A stretch of DNA of 64,000 nucleotides from JAZKJD01 sp040384585 (GTDB lineage: Bacteria > Pseudomonadota > Gammaproteobacteria > Diplorickettsiales > Diplorickettsiaceae): NCBI GenBank assembly GCA_040384585.1, contig JAZKJD010000016.1, forward strand, positions 15,173-79,172, in the 5' to 3' direction. Positions 45,104-53,175 of the stretch are shown in pieces (position 1 is the stretch's first letter; each line of letters opens with the position of its first letter). The translations under genes and the position numbers were made by a program. Below the pieces are notes generated by a model that did not search any database, was not told where the DNA came from, and saw only the letters and a program-made list of their open reading frames with translations.

Positions 45104-45862
45104 TTACCACCTTCCATAAGGCCCAATATAGCCTATCAAACGTTGCTGATAAGTAGAACTAACAATAGAAGCGGTATAAAGTTTATTAACATTCAAAGGA
45201 AATAGTCGCCAGGATAAATTCTCTTTCTTATTCATTGTCAAAGTTTCTAACCAATCATCAGCAGGTTTCTCATTCATATCAACTGATATATTGCTAGGAA
45301 AATTCATTAGACCTATTCCTTTTGCTTTTAAGTAGGCTTCCTTTCTAGTCCAGCAACGAAAAAAAGCTTTATTTTTCTCCTCTTGAGTTGCTAGTTTTGA
45401 AAAAAAATCCTTTTCTAAGGATGAAAAAATAAATTTCTTTAAACTTTCTATAGAAATATTATCAGAATGATACTCTATATCAATGCCAATAGGGTCGTCT
45501 AAGGTTAACGCTATTAAAATAAGTTGATGTGAATGCGAAATATTAAATTGTAGATTCAGCCAGTTCTGCTGTGCAGAAATCGCTGGCTTCCCTTGCTTGT
45601 TCAGTGTAAAGCTTAATTTCTCTGCTAACTCATTCAAATACCTAGCAATCACCCAACGTTTCATAGAATGGGTGATTGCGTAAGAAAAACGGTCTTTTTC
45701 AAATTTAAATGAGCTTAAACGTTTATTCTCTTCTTCTGAAAGAACAACTAATCGGCCTTTATTTTTCTTGGAAACAGCGCTTAAACACGTCTTCCAAACA
45801 TGTATTTCTGAACGAGAAATGCATAATTTCGAAGGCGATTTTTCCCATAAAAACTTATTCAT
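45104..45862 (-). CDS. 4'-phosphopantetheinyl transferase, Sfp type
   Basis: Transfers phosphopantetheine from CoA to the carrier-domain serine of NRPS or PKS proteins. The 252 aa protein has the family motifs: metal ligands Asp128 and Glu130 in GIDIEYHSD, and FFRCWTRKEAYLKAKG (Trp171, Lys174, Glu175, Lys179). The length fits the two-fold Sfp class rather than AcpS. It is the last gene of the nine-gene operon, 67 bp after the aldo/keto reductase gene, and its evident target is the carrier domain at Ser528 of the NRPS-like protein. Confidence 0.93.
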   Translation of the reverse strand: MNKFLWEKSPSKLCISRSEIHVWKTCLSAVSKKNKGRLVVLSEEENKRLSSFKFEKDRFSYAITHSMKRWVIARYLNELAEKLSFTLNKQGKPAISAQQNWLNLQFNISHSHQLILIALTLDDPIGIDIEYHSDNISIESLKKFIFSSLEKDFFSKLATQEEKNKAFFRCWTRKEAYLKAKGIGLMNFPSNISVDMNEKPADDWLETLTMNKKENLSWRLFPLNVNKLYTASIVSSTYQQRLIGYIGPYGRW

Positions 45863-45929
45863 GATAATAGCTTTATTATTTAGCAGTAATTGAATTAACT
45901 GTTATCCCTTTTTTTATTATCAAATGAAA

Positions 45930-46985
45930 TTAATAAGTTAGCTTGAATTCTTGCATATCTAATTTAGGGTAGCGTAGACCTTTTCCTACCCCTATTGGCA
46001 AAAGCTGATTTATGTCAGATAACAGATTAGTATCCAGTTTCATCGTCAAGGCTACAATATTTTCAATTAAGTGCTCCGGATCTGCTGTACCGAAAACAGG
46101 ATAAGCCAAAACATCAAAGCTTTTAGTTTGAGCAATAAGCCAAGCAATTGCTAACTGCGCTAACGAATAGCCATTGCATTGCGCTAGTTTACGCACGTTT
46201 TCCATCACTATTTGATTATGCACTAAATGTTCCCCTTGAAAACGTTCTAATCCCTTTCGACAATCATTCTCAGAAAATATCATTGTCATATCTGTTGCTA
46301 AACCTCGACATAAAGGGCTATAAGCGAAGAAACTCATATTTTGTTCTTGGCATAAGCGGAATACACCATCGTTTTCTGGACCTCGATGTAAAAAATTATA
46401 TTCTGTTTGAATGGCACTAATGCCATGCTTTCCCGAAGTTAAACGCCGTAATTGGCTATCGGCACGTAAAATAACATCTACATTAGCCTCGGATAGACCT
46501 ACATAGCGAATCTTCCCATTAAGTAACAAAACCGACATGGCTTGCATACTCTCTTCAATTGTATTGTTTGCTTCGCTGATACGATGTAAGTAAAACAAAT
46601 CAAGATAAGGCGTTTGTAGCCGAGCAAGGCTAGCTTCACACGCTGTCGTAATATATTGTGGACTAATATCCACTTCTCTATACCAAGCCTGCGTAGGATT
46701 AAGTTTAATACCACATTTACTGGCAATAAAAACCTCTTCTCTCGTCATTGTGGTATCTAAAAATTTTTTATTTAGCACTGTTCCAATAAACGTTTCACTA
46801 TCTAAATTTCCATTTGAACCCAAATAACAATCAGCCGTATCAATATGAAAAAAACCCTGCTGTAGCGCTTTATCTAACGTTTTGATTGACTTTTGTATAT
46901 TCACAATACCATAAAGGTTCGATGTCCACTTCATTCCTCCAATCGCTGCCGTAGGTATGGGTTTACCAGATTGTGTTATTAACAT
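45930..46985 (-). CDS. Aldo/keto reductase
   Basis: NADPH-dependent carbonyl reductase with a TIM barrel, 351 aa. The catalytic tetrad is visible: Asp49 and Tyr54 in HIDTADCYLGSNG, Lys90 in FIASKCG and His134 in YLDLFYLHRI. It is longer than typical AKRs (about 320 aa) and resembles the d-threo-aldose/AKR13-like class. In this operon it could reduce an aldehyde released by the NRPS-like reductase domain to an alcohol, creating a hydroxyl for carbamoylation; this is inference. It starts 15 bp after the methyltransferase gene. Confidence 0.92.
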   Translation of the reverse strand: MLITQSGKPIPTAAIGGMKWTSNLYGIVNIQKSIKTLDKALQQGFFHIDTADCYLGSNGNLDSETFIGTVLNKKFLDTTMTREEVFIASKCGIKLNPTQAWYREVDISPQYITTACEASLARLQTPYLDLFYLHRISEANNTIEESMQAMSVLLLNGKIRYVGLSEANVDVILRADSQLRRLTSGKHGISAIQTEYNFLHRGPENDGVFRLCQEQNMSFFAYSPLCRGLATDMTMIFSENDCRKGLERFQGEHLVHNQIVMENVRKLAQCNGYSLAQLAIAWLIAQTKSFDVLAYPVFGTADPEHLIENIVALTMKLDTNLLSDINQLLPIGVGKGLRYPKLDMQEFKLTY

Positions 46986-47000
46986 GTGCTATCTCTCCTC

Positions 47001-48017
47001 TTATTGTCCTTTCGGTATAATAACATAGTACTGCACTACAGCCACTTCGCCTTCAACGTAGTGATTGCAGGATTTCACCTGAAACCCCAAACTTTCTATG
47101 AATGATAAAGCAAGTAAAACAGGTGTATGACCAAATAAAATTGCCTGACCATTCGGCTTTAAACAGCAAATAATTTGTTTAAATAATTGCTTGGCTAATT
47201 GCGTTGACACAACCTCCGCATTTAAAAAACGAAAAAATATATAGTCACAGGAAGCTGTTGCAACACCTGGCTTCATTGAATTACCACAAATAACTTGATC
47301 TAGTTTAGGTGCGGCCCATTCACACATTTGTGGACTGATATCCTGTCCAATAACAATAGCTTCAGGAACAGCTTGTTTGATAACACTTAAAAATTCGCCA
47401 GTTGAACAGGCTGGATCGTAAACAATAGGTTGTTTATTCTCACCTGATTTGACTAAATCTGCGCTAATTTGACGTAAATAGCGTTCACCCAAACTGAGAA
47501 AATGTGCTCTCTCTTTCGTAATAAACCAACCTTGTTCTGGTGTATTAATCTCACGTCGCTCTACTTTAGACAAATGGACAAAAGGATGGTAAATATCAAT
47601 CTCTCGATGATTCTTCAACTGTTCAAATACCTGGCAACGCTTTGTAAAAGACACCGATTTATAAAATAATTCAATTCCCTCCTGAGATACTTGTGAGCGG
47701 ATCAATTCACCTAATAACATTTCTACCTTTACTAATGAACAAAAAAAGCCAGGCGATCCATGGCAAGTTACTATTTCAGAAAGTAGTTTACGACCACAAT
47801 AAATCTGACTACCAATAACAAAGAAAAAAAAACGTATCGGTTGATCCTCCCAAGCTTCAAAAACGGATGCTATTTTTTCACTATGCAAAGCACTTAGCTG
47901 CATTTGCTGACGATGAAACGCTTGAATTGCTTTTTCTCTCACGTAAACTTCAGGTTTTATTTGGCTCGCTTCATACCATATATCGATATTCTTAGCGACT
48001 TGTAAAATCTCTTCCAT
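47001..48017 (-). CDS. SAM-dependent methyltransferase with an unassigned N-terminal domain
   Basis: 338 aa. The C-terminal part (about 160-338) is a class I methyltransferase with the SAM motif VYDPACSTGEFL at 199-210, an acidic strand end GQDIS, and a CCLKPNGQAILFG strand. The N-terminal 150 residues are helical and I do not recognise them; they may recognise the substrate. The protein probably methylates the product or an intermediate. It lies 9 bp after the NRPS-like gene and 15 bp before the aldo/keto reductase gene, so it is tightly coupled. O-, N- or C-methylation cannot be told. Confidence 0.8.
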   Translation of the reverse strand: MEEILQVAKNIDIWYEASQIKPEVYVREKAIQAFHRQQMQLSALHSEKIASVFEAWEDQPIRFFFFVIGSQIYCGRKLLSEIVTCHGSPGFFCSLVKVEMLLGELIRSQVSQEGIELFYKSVSFTKRCQVFEQLKNHREIDIYHPFVHLSKVERREINTPEQGWFITKERAHFLSLGERYLRQISADLVKSGENKQPIVYDPACSTGEFLSVIKQAVPEAIVIGQDISPQMCEWAAPKLDQVICGNSMKPGVATASCDYIFFRFLNAEVVSTQLAKQLFKQIICCLKPNGQAILFGHTPVLLALSFIESLGFQVKSCNHYVEGEVAVVQYYVIIPKGQ

Positions 48018-48026
48018 GTTTTTATC

Positions 48027-50831
48027 TTATCCATTTAATGGAAGTAAGAGAGCAGAAAGCCGGCTCAATACTTCTTTAGAGTTCAATGTACACATTCCAA
48101 ATGAATTTAAAAACGATTCTAATTTGGCTTCATTCTCTTTTAAAGAGAATGAAGTAGGGAACATCATATGATGAAAGGGTGCATTTGCTTGGTAAAGCGG
48201 CAAAAAAGCAGTTAATGGCATTTCTTCAGACGTTATTTGCAATAATTGTTCGCGCCAATGTGCATAAGACGTTTTAAGTAACTGGTAATGACACAACGCT
48301 TTTAAGCATTCTTGCCACGATATACCTTCGTCTGCCAATATCAATTCGTTCGGTAAATGCTGCGTGGTTAACGTCAATGCCGATACTACCTTAGCACAGT
48401 CTTCAGCAGCAAGTATCGCGAGATGATCTGATAAATCGGGCATTAACTGCATCTTAATACATTGTAATAATCTGCAAATAAAATGGTCTTTTTTAAGTAT
48501 CTGTAGCGAATCATGGTTTAAATCATAAACTAAAGGCAATTTAAGAATACACGTGTTTAAACCCTTTTGTGCAGCACAGTTTAGCAACTCTTCACTTGCT
48601 CCTTTACTTAGATCATAGCCAGTATATCGCCCACCCTTATTCAAGAGAGGAGATATTGCCGAAGTACTGCTGATGTAAATAAATTTGTGAACAGCTTTCG
48701 AATGAACCCATTCAAGCAAATGATAAGTTGCTGTCACATTAGGTTTATAAAGACTTGATAAATCATATAAATGGTTAACTTGAGCGGCACAATGTATCAC
48801 TGCATCAATCGTCTCATGAACCAAGTATGTATTGAGTTGATGCTTCAACGCGGAACTATCATTGAGATCACAAGTAATCCAACACAAGCGATCATCTACT
48901 TTTAAATGTGGACAACGAAGGCGCATTTGTTTAAAAATTCGCTGTGCAGAACCACGACCTAAACAAATAAGCTTTAAATCCGTATTTATAAGGAAATGAC
49001 ACAGAATGGCTGCACCTATTCGACCACTAGCACCTGTCATTAACACGGTTTTGACAGCTTTTTTTTCAGCAAAAGGCTTTCGCGTATGCCACTGTCTTAT
49101 TTCATTGCACTGTTGATGCAATAACTTGACTGGATCTAAAATTTTCGCTTCAACGGTAAGTAAGGTATTGAAATATCGTAATGTAGGCTCATTAAGAAAT
49201 ACAGATAAATCCAGATTTTTCCCCGATATTTCATAAAAACCACTCATTAATTCTACAATTTTTAAAGAATCACCACCGATATCAAAAAAATTATCATCAT
49301 CCGAAAAATCATTGTGCTCTAGTATGGTTTCCCAAATTTGTCGGGCAGCATTCTGTTCAACAGTCGCATGGAATTTAACTCGTCTATACTCTACAATTAT
49401 CTTTTTTAAAATCAATAAATCCAATTTACCATTTTCATTCAATGGTAAATGACAGTTAATAATTAGTTCAGGTATAGCTACTTTAGGCAAATAACTAGCT
49501 AATTGTTTTCTCATTTCTAATTCATTATTTTCACCCTGATAGACAAGTATAAGCTTATTCTTATTTTCTAATAGAAAAACATGAGCACTTTCAACACCCT
49601 TGCATAGCAAAGCTGTTAATTTTACTTCATTTAAATTAACCTTTTGCCCACGTAATTTAACGTGCTGATCACGACGTCCTAAATAAAAAAATCGGTTATA
49701 TGCATCAATTTTAACAAGATCATTAGTTTTAAACCCTCTCATCTGGCGTTTTGTATCATAAAAAAAAGTATCTTCCTGCTGTTTTTTTTCTAAATAACCA
49801 TAGCCTACGAGATCACCATACAACCATAACTCACCACAACCTCCCTGAGGTACCGCTTTCCCATGTTCATCCACCACATGAGCATCAACATGAGTTAATG
49901 GCTTGCCTATACAGCTTGCCATTGTACTATCGTTGATTTCACACATATGACTACAAACAGTAGCTTCACAGAGACCAAAAGCATTAATCAGCCGAACTTT
50001 TCCAACAAATACCTTTATCCACGCAGGATCAATCATTTCACCCACTAATACTAATGTTTTAACGTTAAACAATAATTCAGGCTTTAGCTTTCGCGCAACA
50101 GAAGGTGTCAATGTAATCAAATCAACAGGCTCAACTGAAAGTAACATCGACAACGTTGGAACTAATAAGTTATCTTCTACCGAAACAACCCTAAGTTGTG
50201 CACCTGACCAAATAGTTACAAATATTTCAGAAATAATCGCGTCAAATGCTGGGCTAGCGACTTGTAAAACTTTATTTCCTGGAATCAATCCAAAATAATT
50301 GGCTTGATTGCGCATTAATAAAAATAATCCTTGCGCACCGATCAATGCACACTTTATTTCTCCCGAACTCCCTGATGAACAAGCAAAATAGGCAATGAAA
50401 TCCTCTTGCCTAAGTAAAGGAATTTCATTTTTTTTATGTTCAAATTTTATATTTTTACTGGTAAAAAAAAATAAATCGGTATCAGAGAAAGAAAAGTCAC
50501 CTTTGTCTAAGCTAATTTTTATAAACGGATTAGTTAATGCAATGAGTTTTTCTTTTTTTAATGTGGGCCATGTCCTATTGATCAATAGGAAAGGAATTTT
50601 CGCGAATAAACATGCAACAACAAGAACCACTAACTCTGCACAACGTGGCAACTCAATCGCAACAGGATAATTTATATCTGCACCACATTGCTTTAAAAAA
50701 GAAGCAATCTTAATCGCCAACCTGACAAGTGCATTATAAGTATATAAACGCACATCATCCTGTATAGCCACTTCGTCAGAAAACGAATTCAACCTAGTTT
50801 TTAATAGTTCTACTAATGATTTTTGAGTCAT
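48027..50831 (-). CDS. NRPS-like adenylation-carrier-thioester reductase protein (A-T-R)
   Basis: 934 aa from the ATG at 50831; an overlapping TTG at 50849 is also possible (numbering below counts from it). Adenylation domain about 8-490: CSSGSSGEIK at 157-166 (A3), FGLCEAT near 291 (A5), GELWLYGD near 339 (A7) and Lys475 in NENGKLD (A10). AFDAIISE keeps Asp203, equivalent to GrsA Asp235, so an alpha-amino acid is expected. The carrier site is Ser528 in GGDSL. The reductase domain (600-940) has TGASGRIG at 605-612 and Tyr745-x3-Lys749, releasing an aldehyde or alcohol with NADPH. No condensation domain is present, so amide bonds would need the ATP-grasp enzyme. Confidence 0.94.
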   Translation of the reverse strand: MTQKSLVELLKTRLNSFSDEVAIQDDVRLYTYNALVRLAIKIASFLKQCGADINYPVAIELPRCAELVVLVVACLFAKIPFLLINRTWPTLKKEKLIALTNPFIKISLDKGDFSFSDTDLFFFTSKNIKFEHKKNEIPLLRQEDFIAYFACSSGSSGEIKCALIGAQGLFLLMRNQANYFGLIPGNKVLQVASPAFDAIISEIFVTIWSGAQLRVVSVEDNLLVPTLSMLLSVEPVDLITLTPSVARKLKPELLFNVKTLVLVGEMIDPAWIKVFVGKVRLINAFGLCEATVCSHMCEINDSTMASCIGKPLTHVDAHVVDEHGKAVPQGGCGELWLYGDLVGYGYLEKKQQEDTFFYDTKRQMRGFKTNDLVKIDAYNRFFYLGRRDQHVKLRGQKVNLNEVKLTALLCKGVESAHVFLLENKNKLILVYQGENNELEMRKQLASYLPKVAIPELIINCHLPLNENGKLDLLILKKIIVEYRRVKFHATVEQNAARQIWETILEHNDFSDDDNFFDIGGDSLKIVELMSGFYEISGKNLDLSVFLNEPTLRYFNTLLTVEAKILDPVKLLHQQCNEIRQWHTRKPFAEKKAVKTVLMTGASGRIGAAILCHFLINTDLKLICLGRGSAQRIFKQMRLRCPHLKVDDRLCWITCDLNDSSALKHQLNTYLVHETIDAVIHCAAQVNHLYDLSSLYKPNVTATYHLLEWVHSKAVHKFIYISSTSAISPLLNKGGRYTGYDLSKGASEELLNCAAQKGLNTCILKLPLVYDLNHDSLQILKKDHFICRLLQCIKMQLMPDLSDHLAILAAEDCAKVVSALTLTTQHLPNELILADEGISWQECLKALCHYQLLKTSYAHWREQLLQITSEEMPLTAFLPLYQANAPFHHMMFPTSFSLKENEAKLESFLNSFGMCTLNSKEVLSRLSALLLPLNG

Positions 50832-50845
50832 CGCTGTTTTCCATG

Positions 50846-52156
50846 TCAAGAGCGATTGGTAGTGTTAACTAAACTTTTTTCTATGTTATCTTTAGCAGTC
50901 ACCGAAACTCGGTACGCCTTAACTATTTTTTTACAAACTGCTTTAACCTTATCGTAGGTTTCATCTTTAATAAAAAAACGTCCCGCGTGTGGGAAAGGGC
51001 CCACATTCTGATTTAACCACTGCCCTACTACTACTTTATCTGACGCGACAATACTTGCTTCCGGAAGCTGATTGATACCAAAAACGGCAGTAACTTGGCA
51101 AACTTGTTTTAACGGTACTGGGATATAAAGCCACGCTGAAGAAAAATTAGAATCTAAAGTAGTTATGGGCCGTGTTATTTCAGAGGGTTCTAACATATCA
51201 GCCAAAATAGTTTCTTTAACTAAATCGACCCCATAAACTTTTTTCATGAGGGGAACCACACCGGCACCACCAAAACGATTAGCAACCTCTAAAAATACCC
51301 ATCCACCCTGGGATAGAAGAAAGGCTTCTAAATGAAAAGTTCCATCGCGTAAGCCCACCTGACCTAAAACAATCTCTGTAAAACATTTAGCCTGACTAAA
51401 TAATTTAGCATTATCGATGGTAATTGATGCCATAGGAACATTATGATTCACATAATCATAACAAGTCGTAGTATATTTCGATGCACTAAAAAAAATCAGT
51501 GTACCATTACGCACAACCCCATCAAAATGACACAGCTCACCGCTAATGAACTCTTCAAGTTGATAACGATCAGCTAAACCGTGTTGGATAATATGAGTTA
51601 TTAGTTGGGCATGATTTTTAAAAACAAAAACACCCTCGCTCGCAGCCTGTGCCCTTGGTTTTAATACTAGTTTTTCTTGTAGTGAATGAATAAATTCTTT
51701 AACTTCATCCAGTGTTGTTCTGCTATCGACTGCTTTGAATTTAGGATAACGAATAGCCGTGCTCTGCAAACATTGTTTCATTTTCACTTTATCCCGGCAT
51801 AACATAGCCGTAGCTACCGAAGTACCTGGCACTGAAAACTTTTTTCGCAATAAAGCAGCGGGTAAAGTGACATGTTCATATAAGGCAATAAATGCTTTAG
51901 GATGACCATGTTGCTCAATTAATGTAGCCGTTAATGCTTCAATCTCAGGCATCGCATCAATATATTCTTCTAAATTCATATTATGCGGGACTTTGAGCAC
52001 ACCTAAACCTGTCAATCGCTCACGAATCGACGCATCTAAGGTATCGGCAACATACTCATGCACAATAATACTGATACGATAATTAACAAAATCAATGGCA
52101 TCGACAGCAGATGGATGAAACCCTACCAATATAAGATGTGGTTTATTATTTACCAT
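50846..52156 (-). CDS. ATP-grasp family carboxylate-amine ligase
   Basis: 436 aa. An ATP-grasp core is clear: KLVLKPRAQAASEGVFVF near 180-197, a hinge LEEFISGE near 221 and the metal/phosphate site GWVFLEVANRFGGAGVVP near 310. The N-terminal domain opens HLILVGFHPSAVDAI. The pattern suits L-amino-acid ligases that form amide or peptide bonds through acyl phosphates. In the operon it may join the carrier-derived amino acid unit to a second amine or acid. Its stop overlaps the earliest possible start of the NRPS-like gene. Substrates are unknown. Confidence 0.88.
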   Translation of the reverse strand: MVNNKPHLILVGFHPSAVDAIDFVNYRISIIVHEYVADTLDASIRERLTGLGVLKVPHNMNLEEYIDAMPEIEALTATLIEQHGHPKAFIALYEHVTLPAALLRKKFSVPGTSVATAMLCRDKVKMKQCLQSTAIRYPKFKAVDSRTTLDEVKEFIHSLQEKLVLKPRAQAASEGVFVFKNHAQLITHIIQHGLADRYQLEEFISGELCHFDGVVRNGTLIFFSASKYTTTCYDYVNHNVPMASITIDNAKLFSQAKCFTEIVLGQVGLRDGTFHLEAFLLSQGGWVFLEVANRFGGAGVVPLMKKVYGVDLVKETILADMLEPSEITRPITTLDSNFSSAWLYIPVPLKQVCQVTAVFGINQLPEASIVASDKVVVGQWLNQNVGPFPHAGRFFIKDETYDKVKAVCKKIVKAYRVSVTAKDNIEKSLVNTTNRS

Positions 52157-52197
52157 TATTCAATAGCCTCCTGCTATTTAATAGCTTCTTGTAAGCA

Positions 52198-53052
52198 TTA
52201 GATCAGAATTCCTGATAAAGATAATCTTTCCATTTTTCGAGTTGCCGGCCAATAATCTGAAACGGCATAATGTTGTGTCGCTAAGTTATCCCATAAAGCA
52301 ATATCATTGACTTCCCAACAGTAACGTGCATGATATTCTGGTTTATTAGCCGTATTAAATAAAATTTGTAACAGCGTACGACTCTCTTCTTCAGCCATCT
52401 GCAAAATTTTAGTGCTTGAAACACGATTGACAAATAGTGACTTTTTACCGGATAAGGGATGAACTAGTATCACTGGATGCGCTTGTGCAGGATAGTAGTC
52501 CTGCATTTTCCTTAATTCATTTGGTTTTTCTATGAACATAGCCTGATAAATTGGTGTAAAATCATGATACGCTTTTAAATGTTCACATTGCGCTTTTAGT
52601 TCGGGAGAAAGATCTTCATAAGCGGCAGTCATGCTGCAAAAAATAGTATCGCCGCCGACTGTAGGTACTTCCCTAGCACGCAATACTGAACCATAAGAAG
52701 GCTTTTCTAGCCAGTTGAGATCACTATGCCATTCATTTAAATTCCCTTTATTGTCACGATCGTGATAAATACCTGTAATTTCTGGATATTCTGGATAAGG
52801 TTGAAAGGGGGAAATTCCTGGCACCAAGGGTTTTTCTGTTGAAATAAAAGGATGGCGCATAGGCTGATAAATTTTTCTAACTAACTGAATATACTCCTCA
52901 GCTGTTAAAACTGACTGTTTTTTAAAAAAAATCACCTGATAATCTATTAATAATTGTCTAATCTCTTTTGCTAATGATTCATCTAAAGCTACTTTTAAGT
53001 CAATGCCATCAATAATAGCACCAATTTTTGGACTAATAGGTCTTATATTCAT
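52198..53052 (-). CDS. TauD-like Fe(II)/2-oxoglutarate dioxygenase
   Basis: 284 aa. Iron ligands are His109 and Asp111 (WHSDLNW) with distal His261 (TQHYAVSDY); Arg272 or Arg276 (TRKMERLSL) would bind 2-oxoglutarate. The family includes taurine, alkylsulfate and amino-acid hydroxylases and oxidases in natural-product pathways. It probably hydroxylates or desaturates an amino-acid-derived intermediate, giving a possible site for carbamoylation. It lies between the MBL-fold gene (81-bp gap that contains a palindrome) and the ATP-grasp gene (41-bp gap). Confidence 0.93.
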   Translation of the reverse strand: MNIRPISPKIGAIIDGIDLKVALDESLAKEIRQLLIDYQVIFFKKQSVLTAEEYIQLVRKIYQPMRHPFISTEKPLVPGISPFQPYPEYPEITGIYHDRDNKGNLNEWHSDLNWLEKPSYGSVLRAREVPTVGGDTIFCSMTAAYEDLSPELKAQCEHLKAYHDFTPIYQAMFIEKPNELRKMQDYYPAQAHPVILVHPLSGKKSLFVNRVSSTKILQMAEEESRTLLQILFNTANKPEYHARYCWEVNDIALWDNLATQHYAVSDYWPATRKMERLSLSGILI

Positions 53053-53094
53053 ATTGTTTCCTCAGAAAGTGTCTTTAAATGCACGATGACGGTC

Positions 53095-53175
53095 AAAAAA
53101 CGTTGTTTTACTGTGTTTCGCTACTCACATACTTCAAGTATGCTCCGTTGCGATACGCGCAAAACAACGTTTTTT
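53095..53175. repeat. Palindrome spanning the 3' end of the MBL-fold gene
   Basis: Inverted arms AAAAAACGTTGTTTT (53095-53109) and AAAACAACGTTTTTT (53161-53175) enclose the core CTCA-N15-CTCC at 53124-53146, GGAG/TGAG on the minus strand, with an inner palindrome CATACTTCAAGTATG. The coding sequence ends in it (TACTTGA). It could attenuate transcription inside the operon. Confidence 0.85.
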
